Of a DNA stretch of 64,000 nucleotides, positions 16,606 through 26,207 are shown one piece after another; position 1 is the first letter of the stretch; every line of letters begins with the position of its first letter. The notes under the pieces were generated by a model. The model saw only the letters and a program-made list of their open reading frames with translations, ran no database searches and was not told where the DNA came from. A program made the translations under genes and the position numbers. This stretch comes from Flagellimonas myxillae (GTDB taxonomy: Bacteria > Bacteroidota > Bacteroidia > Flavobacteriales > Flavobacteriaceae), in the NCBI RefSeq assembly GCF_023502235.1, contig NZ_JAMFLY010000002.1, positions 868,001 through 932,000 on the forward strand, written 5' to 3'.

Positions 16606-17838
16606 ATGGAAAACCTAGCGCTCATCGAATCCTTTTCGGAGTTTAAGGACGATAAGTTTATAGATAGGGTAACCTTGATGGCCATTTTGGAAGATGTGTT
16701 CCGAAATGCCCTGAAGAAGAAATTTGGTTCTGACGAGAACTTTGATATTATCATCAACCCCGATAAAGGGGATTTGGAGATTTGGAGAAACCGAATTGTG
16801 GTCGAAGACGGAGAGGTTGAAGAGCCCAACGAGGAAATATCGCTGTCAGAGGCTAGAAAAATCGAACCAGATTTTGAAGTAGGTGAGGATGTGTCCGAAG
16901 AAGTAAAGCTAATGGATTTGGGAAGAAGGGCGATTTTGGCCTTGCGCCAAAACTTGATTTCCAAGATCCATGAACACGACAATACCACTATTTACAAACA
17001 GTTTAAGGATTTGGAGGGTGAGATTTATACCGCAGAGGTACATCACATTCGTCATAAGGCCATCATTTTGTTGGATGACGAAGGAAATGAGATTATCCTG
17101 CCAAAGGAAAAACAGATTCCGTCCGATTTCTTCCGCAAGGGAGACAATGTTAGAGGGGTGATCGAGAGTGTGGAACTTAAGGGTAACAAACCAGCGATCA
17201 TCATGTCCAGGACATCGCCAGTTTTCTTGGAGCAATTGTTCTTCCAAGAAATTCCTGAGGTATTCGATGGATTGATTACCATAAAAAAGGCAGTTAGGAT
17301 TCCAGGAGAAAAGGCAAAGGTTGCTGTGGATTCTTATGATGACAGAATTGACCCGGTTGGGGCCTGTGTTGGAATGAAAGGATCAAGAATTCATGGAATT
17401 GTCCGCGAATTGGGCAATGAAAATATAGATGTGATCAACTGGACCAACAATTCCCAATTGATGGTGACCCGGGCCTTGAGTCCTGCAAGGGTTTCCTCGG
17501 TTAAATTGAACGATGAAAAGAAAACCGCCCAAGTATACCTTAAGCCGGAGGAGGTTTCCAAGGCTATTGGTAGAGGGGGTCATAACATTCGTCTGGCAGG
17601 TCAATTAACTGGTTATGAGATTGATGTGTTCAGAGAAGGTGTGGAAGAAGATGTGGAATTGACTGAATTCTCAGATGAAATAGAAGCTTGGGTCATCGAG
17701 GAGTTCAAAAAGATTGGACTGGACACGGCACGAAGCGTTTTGGAGCAAGATGTGGCCGATTTGGTCAAACGTACCGATTTAGAAGAAGAAACAGTTGCTG
17801 ATGTGGTACGAATCCTTAAGGAGGAATTTGAAGATTAA
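16606..17838 (+). CDS. nusA: Transcription termination/antitermination factor NusA
   Basis: A 410-aa RNA-polymerase-binding factor. The N-terminal domain (about 1-125) is followed by an S1 domain (EGEIYTAEVHHIRHKAIILLDDEGNEIILPKEKQIPSD) and two KH domains (DPVGACVGMKGSRIHGIVRELG and VSKAIGRGGHNIRLAGQLTGY). A short acidic C-terminal part follows. The long C-terminal repeats of the E. coli protein are absent, as is usual outside Proteobacteria. NusA promotes pausing and termination at hairpins, so it could feed back on the hairpin in its own operon leader; this is inference. Confidence 0.96.
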   Translation: MENLALIESFSEFKDDKFIDRVTLMAILEDVFRNALKKKFGSDENFDIIINPDKGDLEIWRNRIVVEDGEVEEPNEEISLSEARKIEPDFEVGEDVSEEVKLMDLGRRAILALRQNLISKIHEHDNTTIYKQFKDLEGEIYTAEVHHIRHKAIILLDDEGNEIILPKEKQIPSDFFRKGDNVRGVIESVELKGNKPAIIMSRTSPVFLEQLFFQEIPEVFDGLITIKKAVRIPGEKAKVAVDSYDDRIDPVGACVGMKGSRIHGIVRELGNENIDVINWTNNSQLMVTRALSPARVSSVKLNDEKKTAQVYLKPEEVSKAIGRGGHNIRLAGQLTGYEIDVFREGVEEDVELTEFSDEIEAWVIEEFKKIGLDTARSVLEQDVADLVKRTDLEEETVADVVRILKEEFED

Positions 17839-17881
17839 ACTATATATTAGCAGCAAATTTAAGGGCTAGGAAAAATAATTT

Positions 17882-20557
17882 ATGGCAGGAAACCCAACAA
17901 TAAGGCTTAACAAAGTTCTCAGGGAATTGAACATTTCACTGGATAGAGCGGTGGACTATCTTGCGTCCGAAGGGCACGATATAGAGGCGCGTCCTACCAC
18001 CAAAATTACAGATGAGGTGTATCAGGTCCTGTTGGATGAATTCCAAACGGATAAGAGCAAAAAGGTTGCTTCCAAGGAAGTAGGAGAGGAGAAAAGGAAG
18101 GAGAAGGAAGCGCTCAGGATCCAAATGGAACAGGAGCAGGAAGAGCGCAGGTTGGCCAGGGAAAAGAGAAATTCCGATCAGGTGATTAAGGCCAAGGCGG
18201 AACTTTCCGGACCCAAGACAGTGGGGAAGATAGACCTGGATAAAAAGCCCGAAGCTCCCAAAGAGGAAGAGAAAGCAGCTCCGGTTGAAGCGCCAAAAGT
18301 CGCCGAAAAACCAGCTGAGCCAAAAGTTGAGGAGCCGGCCAAAACGGTGGAGGCCAAGAAGCCCGAGGAGGAACAACCCAAGGAGCCAGAGGCCATCCAA
18401 ACCCAGTATAAGAAACTTTCAGGGCCTAAAATTACAGGGGATAAAATAGATCTTTCGCAATTCAACAAGCCCAAGAAAAAGAAAGAGGAGGCAAAAACAG
18501 GTGATGCTGCGGATGCTAGTTCAGATAGAAAGAAAAGACGTAAGCGTATTGTAAGCAAAAACAGTGCGCAATCCGGTAATGGACGTCCAAACCAACGTGG
18601 GAACAATGCTCAGGGGAGAAGAGGACAACGTTCTTCTGTGCCCAAGGTTGAGCCTACGGAGGAAGAAGTACAAAAACAGGTAAGGGAAACCCTTGAAAAA
18701 CTTCAAGGGAAATCCAGTAAGGGCAAAGGAGCCAAATATAGAAGGGAGAAAAGGGACCAACACCGTCAACAAACCGAGAAGGATCTTGAGCTTCAGGAAT
18801 TGGAAAGCAAGATTCTAAAGGTAACGGAGTTTGTGACCGTAAACGAGGTGGCGACCATGATGAACGTTTCCACCACCCAGATCATCTCTGCATGTATGTC
18901 CTTGGGAATCATGGTGACCATGAATCAACGTTTGGATGCAGAAACCCTTTCCATTGTAGCAGAAGAATTTGGTTTCGAGGTGGAATTTGTAACTGCCGAA
19001 ATCGAAGAATCCATAGAAGAGGAAGTTGATGCTCCGGAAGATTTGCAGCCCCGCGCACCAATCGTAACGGTAATGGGTCACGTAGATCATGGTAAAACCT
19101 CTTTGCTAGACTACATCCGCCAAGAAAACGTAATTGCCGGCGAAAGCGGTGGAATTACACAGCATATTGGTGCATATGGGGTAACCCTCGAGGATGGTCA
19201 AAAAATCACCTTCTTGGATACTCCGGGTCACGAAGCGTTTACCGCGATGCGTGCCCGTGGTGCCCAGGTAACCGATATAGCCATTATCGTGGTTGCTGCG
19301 GATGATGATATTATGCCCCAGACCAAGGAGGCCATTAGCCATGCCCAAGCGGCCAATGTACCTATCGTATTTGCCATAAACAAGATAGATAGACCAACGG
19401 CCAACCCGGACAAGATCAAGGAAGGTCTTGCGGGGATGAACCTTTTGGTGGAAGATTGGGGTGGAAAGATTCAATCCCACGATATTTCTGCAAAGACTGG
19501 CCAAGGTATAAAAGAGCTTTTGGAGAAGGTGTTGTTGGAAGCTGAGTTACTGGAGCTTAAGTCAAATCCAGATAAATTGGCTACTGGAACCGTTGTGGAG
19601 GCTTTCTTGGATAAAGGTAGAGGATATGTATCCACCATTTTGGTACAGGCCGGAACCTTGGAAATAGGAGATTATGTGTTGGCGGGAACCTGCAGTGGTA
19701 AAGTAAAGGCCATGCAGGATGAACGTGGAAAAAATATCGAAAAAGCCGGTCCGGCAACCCCAATTTCCATACTTGGATTGGATGGTGCGCCACAGGCTGG
19801 GGATAAGTTCAACGTGCTTCAGGATGAAAGGGAGGCTAAGCAGATTGCGGCCAAGCGTTCCCAGTTGCAACGTGAGCAATCAGTTCGAACACAGCGTCAT
19901 ATTACCTTGGATGAAATAGGAAGACGTATTGCATTGGGTGATTTCCAGGAATTGAACATTATCCTTAAAGGTGATGTGGATGGTTCTGTAGAAGCGTTGA
20001 CCGATTCGTTCCAAAAATTGTCGACCGATGAAATCCAGGTGAACATCATTCACAAGGGAGTTGGTGCCATCACCGAATCTGATGTATTGTTGGCCAGTGC
20101 CTCCGATGCGATTATTATTGGATTTAATGTAAGGCCGATGGGCAATGCCCGTGCCGTTGCCGATAAGGAAGAAATCGATATCAGGATGTACTCCATCATC
20201 TACGATGCTATCAACGACCTGAAGGATGCCATGGAAGGTATGCTTTCTCCAGAAATGAAGGAGGAAATCACCGGAAATGCGGAAATCCGTGAAACCTTTA
20301 AGATTTCCAAGATTGGAACCATTGCAGGTTGTATGGTAACCAGCGGGAAAGTATTTAGAAACTCCCAGATTCGTTTGATTAGGGACGGAGTGGTTATCTT
20401 CACTGGAGAATTGGCGTCCTTAAAGCGATTTAAAGATGATGTCAAGGAAGTTTCCAAAGGTTACGATTGCGGTCTCCAGATCAAAAACTACAACGACATT
20501 AAAGAAGGTGATATCGTAGAAGCCTTCCAGGAAGTTGCTGTAAAGAAGAAACTCTAA
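17882..20557 (+). CDS. infB: Translation initiation factor IF-2
   Basis: An 891-aa GTPase that brings initiator tRNA to the 30S subunit. The N-terminal 300 residues are low-complexity and charged (Lys/Glu/Pro rich), as usual for the family. Then comes an IF2-N helix bundle ([25 protein letters not shown]). GTPase motifs are GHVDHGKTS near residue 399, DTPGHEAF near 447, NKID near 500 and the SAKTG loop near 538. Domains II to IV complete the protein. A strong terminator follows 21 bp after the stop codon. Confidence 0.97.
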   Translation: MAGNPTIRLNKVLRELNISLDRAVDYLASEGHDIEARPTTKITDEVYQVLLDEFQTDKSKKVASKEVGEEKRKEKEALRIQMEQEQEERRLAREKRNSDQVIKAKAELSGPKTVGKIDLDKKPEAPKEEEKAAPVEAPKVAEKPAEPKVEEPAKTVEAKKPEEEQPKEPEAIQTQYKKLSGPKITGDKIDLSQFNKPKKKKEEAKTGDAADASSDRKKRRKRIVSKNSAQSGNGRPNQRGNNAQGRRGQRSSVPKVEPTEEEVQKQVRETLEKLQGKSSKGKGAKYRREKRDQHRQQTEKDLELQELESKILKVTEFVTVNEVATMMNVSTTQIISACMSLGIMVTMNQRLDAETLSIVAEEFGFEVEFVTAEIEESIEEEVDAPEDLQPRAPIVTVMGHVDHGKTSLLDYIRQENVIAGESGGITQHIGAYGVTLEDGQKITFLDTPGHEAFTAMRARGAQVTDIAIIVVAADDDIMPQTKEAISHAQAANVPIVFAINKIDRPTANPDKIKEGLAGMNLLVEDWGGKIQSHDISAKTGQGIKELLEKVLLEAELLELKSNPDKLATGTVVEAFLDKGRGYVSTILVQAGTLEIGDYVLAGTCSGKVKAMQDERGKNIEKAGPATPISILGLDGAPQAGDKFNVLQDEREAKQIAAKRSQLQREQSVRTQRHITLDEIGRRIALGDFQELNIILKGDVDGSVEALTDSFQKLSTDEIQVNIIHKGVGAITESDVLLASASDAIIIGFNVRPMGNARAVADKEEIDIRMYSIIYDAINDLKDAMEGMLSPEMKEEITGNAEIRETFKISKIGTIAGCMVTSGKVFRNSQIRLIRDGVVIFTGELASLKRFKDDVKEVSKGYDCGLQIKNYNDIKEGDIVEAFQEVAVKKKL

Positions 20558-20577
20558 TATCAATTAAGAATATCCCC

Positions 20578-20602
20578 TCCCGCTTCGGCGGGATTTTTTT
20601 TT
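20578..20602 (+). terminator. Terminator of the rimP-nusA-infB operon
   Basis: Stem CCCGC/GCGGG (20579-20592) with a TTCG tetraloop, then A and a run of nine Ts. Confidence 0.9.
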
Positions 20603-20679
20603 GCTAGATGCTAGATGCTAGATGCTAGATGCTAGATGCTGGATGCTGGATGCTGGATGCTGGATGCTGGATGCTGGAT
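20603..20679. repeat. Tandem heptamer repeat, 11 units
   Basis: Five copies of GCTAGAT (20603-20637) run straight into six copies of GCTGGAT (20638-20679), directly behind the infB terminator. The units differ at one base, and the switch is clean. The unit length is not a multiple of three and nothing here looks coding. Confidence 0.9.
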
Positions 20680-21066
20680 GCTCGGCACTTGGTTTTTGGA
20701 ATTTGGGATTTGGGATTTGGGATTTGGAGCTTGGCAAGTAATGGAAAGTTGAAAATGAAAAATTGTAAGTTATTAACTATCCATACGAATTTGGTGCTCG
20801 CACTTGGAATTTGGAGCTTGGAATTTAACCAAGGTTAGATACGGGATGCTGGATGCGGGATGTTTGGAGCTAAAGATTTTAGTCTCATGCCAATAGTCTC
20901 AAGTCTTGATTCTTTTGTCTTGATTCTTGGCTCTTATATACTGAAATTTACTCGATGCAGGCAGGTGTTTGGATTTTGGATTTTGGAATTTGGCATTTGG
21001 TATTTGGAATTTTGAACTTGGGGCTTATAATTTGGAATTTTAAACTCAAGTTGAGTCTTGAGTCTT
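20680..21066. repeat. Low-complexity intergenic tract
   Basis: No gene is supported here. It holds four ATTTGGG heptamers (20701-20728), further fragments such as GCTTGGAATTT, GATGCTGGATGCGGGATG and AGTCTTGAGTCTTGAGC, and the 13-mer TCTTGATTCTTGG (20918-20930), which recurs at 56417-56429. The pattern suggests slippage-made repeats that have decayed. The tract ends four bases before the stop codon of the SPOR gene. Confidence 0.75.
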
Positions 21067-21070
21067 GAGC

Positions 21071-21442
21071 TTATCTAGAACTACTCTCCGGTTTCAGCAA
21101 CATGGCTTCGGGATATTTTCTGCGTACCTCCAAATATTTTCGCTCAGCTTCCAATTTGGTTTTAAAGCGGCCTAAACGAACGCGATACGTAGGGGATTCA
21201 AACTCGATTTTGGAATACCAACCCGGGAAATCAATATCGATTTTGGACTTGAGGTTTTGGGCTTTTTGATAACTGCCAAAACCTACCTGGATTTGGTAAT
21301 AATCCGCTTTTGAATTGACCTGGGTATAGAGTTTCATGAGTTCGTCGATTCGGGAATCCTGATCAATGGTGACCTGGCCCTCTTGGGCAGAAAGTGAAAA
21401 AGTTAAACCAAACAATATCAGTGCTAAAGCGTACGTTTTCAT
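21071..21442 (-). CDS. Exported SPOR-domain protein
   Basis: A 123-aa protein with a signal peptide (MKTYALALILFGLTFSLSAQ) and a single SPOR domain: YYQIQVGFGSYQKAQNLKSKI, then YRVRLGRFKTKLEAERKYLEVRRKYPEAML. SPOR domains bind peptidoglycan stripped of stem peptides, often at the division site. There is no membrane anchor, so it should be free in the periplasm. The start is the ATG just before the signal peptide; the longer frame upstream runs through the promoter region. Its minus-strand promoter would use TACATTTG at 21476-21483. It is divergent from actA. Confidence 0.85.
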   Translation of the reverse strand: MKTYALALILFGLTFSLSAQEGQVTIDQDSRIDELMKLYTQVNSKADYYQIQVGFGSYQKAQNLKSKIDIDFPGWYSKIEFESPTYRVRLGRFKTKLEAERKYLEVRRKYPEAMLLKPESSSR

Positions 21443-21475
21443 GTTATTTTTGAGCTTATCAAATTTGTCCTTGTA

Positions 21476-21483
21476 CAAATGTA
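21476..21483 (-). promoter_or_regulatory. -7 promoter element of the SPOR gene
   Basis: Minus strand reads TACATTTG, an exact TAnnTTTG match, 33 bp before the ATG. The -33 element is weak. Confidence 0.45.
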
Positions 21484-21560
21484 AATTTTTAGGGGTTATC
21501 ACATCTGCTTTTACCTTATTTAGAATCCTTATAAATTAGATATTATAGATCCCTTAACAT

Positions 21561-21590
21561 TTTGAAAAATGACCTTATTCCGTACTTTTG
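21561..21590 (+). promoter_or_regulatory. Promoter of the act-cox operon
   Basis: TTTG at 21561-21564 and TACTTTTG at 21583-21590, 18 bp apart. The transcript would start near 21597, about 80 bases ahead of actA, and could run through actA-F to coxA, as gaps between genes are short and no terminator is seen before 33371. Confidence 0.7.
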
Positions 21591-21677
21591 TCTGCGATTT
21601 TAGGCCACCCAAATGCTATTGTTCTCAGTATCAATAGGAATAATCGTGCCAAAGATTTCGATAGAAATTCTGTTAGT

Positions 21678-23018
21678 ATGAAAAAGGTTTTATACCGCCA
21701 TCTATTTTCAAAAGTTTTAGGTTTTTCTCTCCTACTTTTTTCCGTTTCATTTTATGCACAAGAAGAGGCTGCGGCCGAAGCTGCCACAGGTGGAGATCCT
21801 GTGAAAGGAAAGCAGTTGTTCAACCAGAACTGTGCTGCATGTCACGCCCTTGATCGTAAAATGACTGGTCCTGCTTTGGCCAATGTGGAAAGTAGGTTGT
21901 CGGAGGACGAAGGTTTGGATAAGGAGTGGCTTTACACGTGGATCAAGAACAGCCCTGGGATGATCAAAGCTGGAGATGCGTATGCCATCAAGATCTATGC
22001 GGAGTACAACCAGGCGGCCATGACCGCTTTCCCAACCTTATCCAATCAGGATATTGATGATATTTTGGCCTATACGGCCGCATCACCTCCCGCGCCTGTT
22101 ACGGCTACTGCAGCCGGCACACCTGATGGGAGCCAACCAACTGAAGGTGGAATATCCAATGAAATGATTTTGGGTGCGCTTGCCCTTGTTTTTGGTTTGT
22201 TGGTCATCATGCTCATTTTGGTGAACAATACCCTGCGCAGAATTGCAGAGGCCAATGGGGTGGATATTGAAAAGGATAAGGGAAAAAAAGGACTTCCTAT
22301 CTGGAAAGCTTTTGCTAAAAACCAGTTTTTGGTTTTGGTCACAGCAATTTTCCTTTTGTTGGCTAGTGGTTATTTCGCCTATGGCTGGATGATGCAACTT
22401 GGTGTTGATCAAGGATACGCTCCTGTTCAGCCCATTCACTATTCGCACAAGATTCATGCTGGGGATAATAAAATCGAATGTAAGTATTGTCACTCTTCGG
22501 CCAGGGTTTCCAAAACTTCAGGGATTCCTTCGTTGAACGTTTGTATGAACTGCCACAAATCCATTTACGAATACAAAGGGAATCCAGAGGGGCCAAGTGC
22601 TGAAGATTTGGCCAATGGGTATACCAACGAATTCTATACAGCTGAAATCAAGAAATTGTACAAAGCTGTTGGATGGGATGAGGAAGAGCAAAGGTATACT
22701 GGTGAAACCCAGCCTGTGGAATGGGTAAGGGTTCACAATTTGCCTGATTTTGCATATTTCAATCACTCGCAGCACGTTTCCGTTGCTGGAATCGAGTGTC
22801 AAACTTGTCACGGTCCCGTGGAAGAAATGGAAATCATGGAGCAATATGCGCCATTGACCATGGGATGGTGTGTCAACTGTCATAGGGAAACCAATGTAAA
22901 AATGGAGGGTAACGAATACTACGAAGCCATCCATGCCGAACTTTCCAAGAAATATGGGGTGGAAGAATTGACCGCTGCCATGATGGGTGGTTTGGAGTGT
23001 GGTAAGTGCCACTATTAA
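21678..23018 (+). CDS. actA: Alternative complex III, multihaem cytochrome c subunit ActA
   Basis: A 446-aa electron carrier of the quinol:cytochrome c oxidoreductase that replaces bc1 in Bacteroidota. The start is the ATG that opens the signal peptide (to about residue 28). An N-terminal class I cytochrome domain has CAACH at 52-56. After a proline-rich linker come two membrane segments (about 163-184 and 217-238) and a periplasmic domain with CKYCH (268-272), CMNCH (289-293), CQTCH (374-378), CVNCH (398-402) and CGKCH (441-445). That makes six CxxCH motifs; Rhodothermus marinus ActA is described as pentahaem, so the N-terminal domain is the extra part. actB follows 31 bp later. Confidence 0.93.
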   Translation: MKKVLYRHLFSKVLGFSLLLFSVSFYAQEEAAAEAATGGDPVKGKQLFNQNCAACHALDRKMTGPALANVESRLSEDEGLDKEWLYTWIKNSPGMIKAGDAYAIKIYAEYNQAAMTAFPTLSNQDIDDILAYTAASPPAPVTATAAGTPDGSQPTEGGISNEMILGALALVFGLLVIMLILVNNTLRRIAEANGVDIEKDKGKKGLPIWKAFAKNQFLVLVTAIFLLLASGYFAYGWMMQLGVDQGYAPVQPIHYSHKIHAGDNKIECKYCHSSARVSKTSGIPSLNVCMNCHKSIYEYKGNPEGPSAEDLANGYTNEFYTAEIKKLYKAVGWDEEEQRYTGETQPVEWVRVHNLPDFAYFNHSQHVSVAGIECQTCHGPVEEMEIMEQYAPLTMGWCVNCHRETNVKMEGNEYYEAIHAELSKKYGVEELTAAMMGGLECGKCHY

Positions 23019-23049
23019 AAAATAAAGAAGATAATCTCAGATATATCGT

Positions 23050-26000
23050 ATGGCATCAAACAAAAAATATTGGAAGAGCGAAGCGGAGTTAAATCCGAAC
23101 GATTCCATTGTTGAGGCGCTAAGAAACAACGAATTCGCAGAGGAGATTCCAGTGGAGGAGTTTTTGGGGGATAAAGAAAATCTATCCGCCACAACCACCA
23201 ATAGAAGGGATTTCTTAAAATATGTTGGCTTTAGTACGGCTGCGGCAACTGTGGCTGCCTGTGAAGGGCCAGTGCACAGGTCTATTCCTTACGTAGTGCA
23301 ACCGGACAATATTGTTCCCGGTGTGGCCAATTACTATGCTACAACTATCGCCGATGGTTTTGACTTCGCCAGTATCTTGGTGAAGACCCGTGAAGGAAGG
23401 CCAATTAAAATTGAGAACAATACCGATGCCAAGTCAAACGGTAGTGCCAATGTCAGGGTACAGGCTTCTGTGCTTTCTCTTTACGATAGTAAAAGGGTAC
23501 AAGGGCCATCCCAGAATGGAGAACCAGTGGAATGGAATATCCTTGATGCCAATGTAAAGGCCAAATTGGGAAGCTTAAAAGGATCCAATAGGCAAATTGC
23601 ATTATTGACCCAGACCTATGCCAGTCCTTCTACTGAAAAATTGATTGCCGAGTTCAAAGCTGAATACGGGGATAATGTAAATCACGTGGTTTACGACGCA
23701 ATTTCGGAAGATGCGGCTTTGAATGCTTTTGAAGCTGCTTATGGTGAACGTGCTTTGGCCGATTACGATTTTGGAAAGGCGGATTTGATCGTTTCCTTCG
23801 GTGCGGATTTCTTGGGTGATTGGCAAGGAGGTGGATACGATAGCGCTTATGCCAAAGGACGCGTTCCCATAAATGGAAAAATGTCCAAGCATATCCAATT
23901 GGAGTCCAATATGTCATTGACTGGTGCCAATGCTGATAAGCGGTATCCGATGACGCCAACCCAACAGAAGATTGCCTTGGCCAAATTGTATGGTAAGCTA
24001 AATGGAAGTAATGTTGGTGGGGGAACCTCCGATGTGGATTCCGCTGTTGATGCTGTTGCGGCACAAATCAAAAAAGCAGGAAATAAGGCGGTTGTTGTAA
24101 CCGGCCTAAACGATATTAATGCACAAACCGTGGTTTTGGCCATCAACAAATTGTTGGCCAGTAAAGCTTTTGATGCTGAAAACCCTAAATATGTGCGCCA
24201 AGGAGATGCCGCAAAGGTATCCAAGTTGATTTCGGATATGAATGCCGGTAGGGTTGGAGTATTGATCATGGATGGTGTTAATCCGGTCTACTCTTTGCCT
24301 AATGCCGATGAGTTTGTTTCCGGACTTGGCAAAGTGGATGTTTCCGTAAGTTTTTCCTTTAGTAATGATGAAACGGCTCAATCTTCACAATTTGTGGCTG
24401 CTGCTTCGCATTACTTGGAATCTTGGGGAGATGCCCAATTGAAAAAAGGACAATTTAGTTTGGCCCAACCCGTAATCCGCGAATTGTTCGATACGCGACA
24501 GTTCCAAACCTCTTTGTTGAGCTGGATGGGCAAGGATCAAAACTATTACGAGTATATCAAAGAAAACTGGGAAACCACAATTCTTCAAGGAGCTGATTGG
24601 AACCAGACGCTTCAAGATGGGGTATTCGTTCCTTCTACGGCAGTGGAGGCAGAAGAGGCGCAGGTAGCCCAGGCTGTATCTGAAGAAGTTGAAGAGAGTT
24701 CAGGTTTTGATTCAATCAATGCTGCAGTCCGTGCTTTGGTGAACACCACAAGTTCTGGTAAGGAATTGGTGTTGTACTCCAAAGTTGGTATGGGGGATGG
24801 CAAGCAGGCCAACAACCCTTGGTTGCAAGAATTCCCTGATCCCATTTCAAGAGTTTCCTGGGATAACTATGTTACTGTGTCCAAAGCGGATGCGGTTGAC
24901 TTAGGTCTAGAAAATTACAATGTGGCTGATGGGGGCTTGAACGGTAGCTATGTAAACCTTACGGTTGACGGTACTGTACTTGAGAATGTTCCTGTGATCA
25001 TTCAGCCAGGACAGGCGAAAGATACCATTGGACTTTCTTTTGGATATGGAAGACAGGCAGGCATGAAGGCTGATATGGCTACTGGTGTCAATGCGTTTTC
25101 CTTATATAAAAACTTTTCTGATGTTCAGGCAGTTTCTATGGAGAAGGTTTCTGGAGATCACGAGTTTGCTTGTGTTCAGTTGCACAAAACATTGATGGGT
25201 AGAGGGGATATCATCAAGGAAACCACCTTGGAAATCTTCAATACAAAGGATCATGAGGAATGGAATCCCATGCCACATGTTAGCTTGAATCATGAAATGA
25301 TTCCCGTGACCTCTCCTGATGCCGATTTGTGGGAGGAGTTTGATCGTTCCATTGGGCATCACTTCAACCTTTCCATCGATTTAAATGCATGTACTGGATG
25401 TGGGGCTTGTGTGATTGCTTGTCATGCTGAAAATAATGTTCCGGTTGTAGGTAAAGAAGAAATTCGTAAGTCCAGGGATATGCACTGGTTACGAATCGAT
25501 AGATATTACTCTTCCGAAGAGAGCTTCGAGCAGGATAATGAGAAGAAGGAAGGCTTGGAAGGTCTGTTTGGGGACAAAGGTGCCCTTGGTGGATTTGGTG
25601 AAATGGAGGATGCTTCCGCAAATCCGGAAGTAGCGTTTCAGCCAGTAATGTGTCAACACTGTAACCATGCCCCATGTGAAACGGTTTGTCCGGTTGCGGC
25701 AACTTCACATGGAAGACAAGGACAGAACCAAATGGCTTATAACCGTTGTGTGGGTACTAGATATTGTGCCAACAACTGTCCATACAAAGTACGTCGATTC
25801 AACTGGTTCCTGTACTACGACAATGATGAGTTCGATTTTAACATGAACAACGATTTGGGTAAAATGGTCATCAACCCAGATGTGAATGTACGTTCCAGAG
25901 GGGTTATGGAAAAATGCTCTATGTGTATTCAAATGACGCAAAAGACCATTTTGGATGCGAAAAGGGACGGACGTGTTGTTAAGGATGGAGAGTTCCAGAC

Positions 26001-26175
26001 CGCATGTTCAGCTGCATGTAGCAGTGGAGCTATGGTATTCGGAGACGTTAACGACAAGCATAGCAAGATCGCCGAGTTGAAGGAAGATGATAGAATGTAC
26101 CATTTGTTGGAGCACGTGGGAACAAAACCCAATGTGTTCTATCACGTGAAAGTTAGAAACACCAACGAGGCTTAA
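23050..26175 (+). CDS. actB: Alternative complex III, iron-sulfur subunit ActB
   Basis: A 1041-aa protein of the molybdopterin-oxidoreductase-like type. A Tat motif (TNRRDFLKYVG) near residue 52 and a nearby AAC lipobox show export in folded form. The large middle part resembles molybdopterin enzymes, but the family is known to lack the cofactor. The C-terminal part from about 775 is a four-cluster ferredoxin domain: CTGCGACVIAC, CQHCNHAPCETVC, CVGTRYCANNC with CSMCIQ, and a final CSAAC motif. It passes electrons from quinol towards the haems of ActA. It lies between actA and actC with 32-bp gaps. Confidence 0.95.
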   Translation: MASNKKYWKSEAELNPNDSIVEALRNNEFAEEIPVEEFLGDKENLSATTTNRRDFLKYVGFSTAAATVAACEGPVHRSIPYVVQPDNIVPGVANYYATTIADGFDFASILVKTREGRPIKIENNTDAKSNGSANVRVQASVLSLYDSKRVQGPSQNGEPVEWNILDANVKAKLGSLKGSNRQIALLTQTYASPSTEKLIAEFKAEYGDNVNHVVYDAISEDAALNAFEAAYGERALADYDFGKADLIVSFGADFLGDWQGGGYDSAYAKGRVPINGKMSKHIQLESNMSLTGANADKRYPMTPTQQKIALAKLYGKLNGSNVGGGTSDVDSAVDAVAAQIKKAGNKAVVVTGLNDINAQTVVLAINKLLASKAFDAENPKYVRQGDAAKVSKLISDMNAGRVGVLIMDGVNPVYSLPNADEFVSGLGKVDVSVSFSFSNDETAQSSQFVAAASHYLESWGDAQLKKGQFSLAQPVIRELFDTRQFQTSLLSWMGKDQNYYEYIKENWETTILQGADWNQTLQDGVFVPSTAVEAEEAQVAQAVSEEVEESSGFDSINAAVRALVNTTSSGKELVLYSKVGMGDGKQANNPWLQEFPDPISRVSWDNYVTVSKADAVDLGLENYNVADGGLNGSYVNLTVDGTVLENVPVIIQPGQAKDTIGLSFGYGRQAGMKADMATGVNAFSLYKNFSDVQAVSMEKVSGDHEFACVQLHKTLMGRGDIIKETTLEIFNTKDHEEWNPMPHVSLNHEMIPVTSPDADLWEEFDRSIGHHFNLSIDLNACTGCGACVIACHAENNVPVVGKEEIRKSRDMHWLRIDRYYSSEESFEQDNEKKEGLEGLFGDKGALGGFGEMEDASANPEVAFQPVMCQHCNHAPCETVCPVAATSHGRQGQNQMAYNRCVGTRYCANNCPYKVRRFNWFLYYDNDEFDFNMNNDLGKMVINPDVNVRSRGVMEKCSMCIQMTQKTILDAKRDGRVVKDGEFQTACSAACSSGAMVFGDVNDKHSKIAELKEDDRMYHLLEHVGTKPNVFYHVKVRNTNEA

Positions 26176-26207
26176 TCAATAAATAAGAAGTAACTAGAAG
26201 ATAAATT

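Noticed and set aside
20603..20679. CRISPR-like array
   Set aside because: Units are 7 bp with no spacers and no cas genes are present.
20629..20838. Open frame of 69 codons in the heptamer tract
   Set aside because: It only translates the repeat; there is no start context or protein-like composition.
21588..21677. N-terminal extension of actA
   Set aside because: It overlaps the promoter, and the signal peptide begins at 21678.
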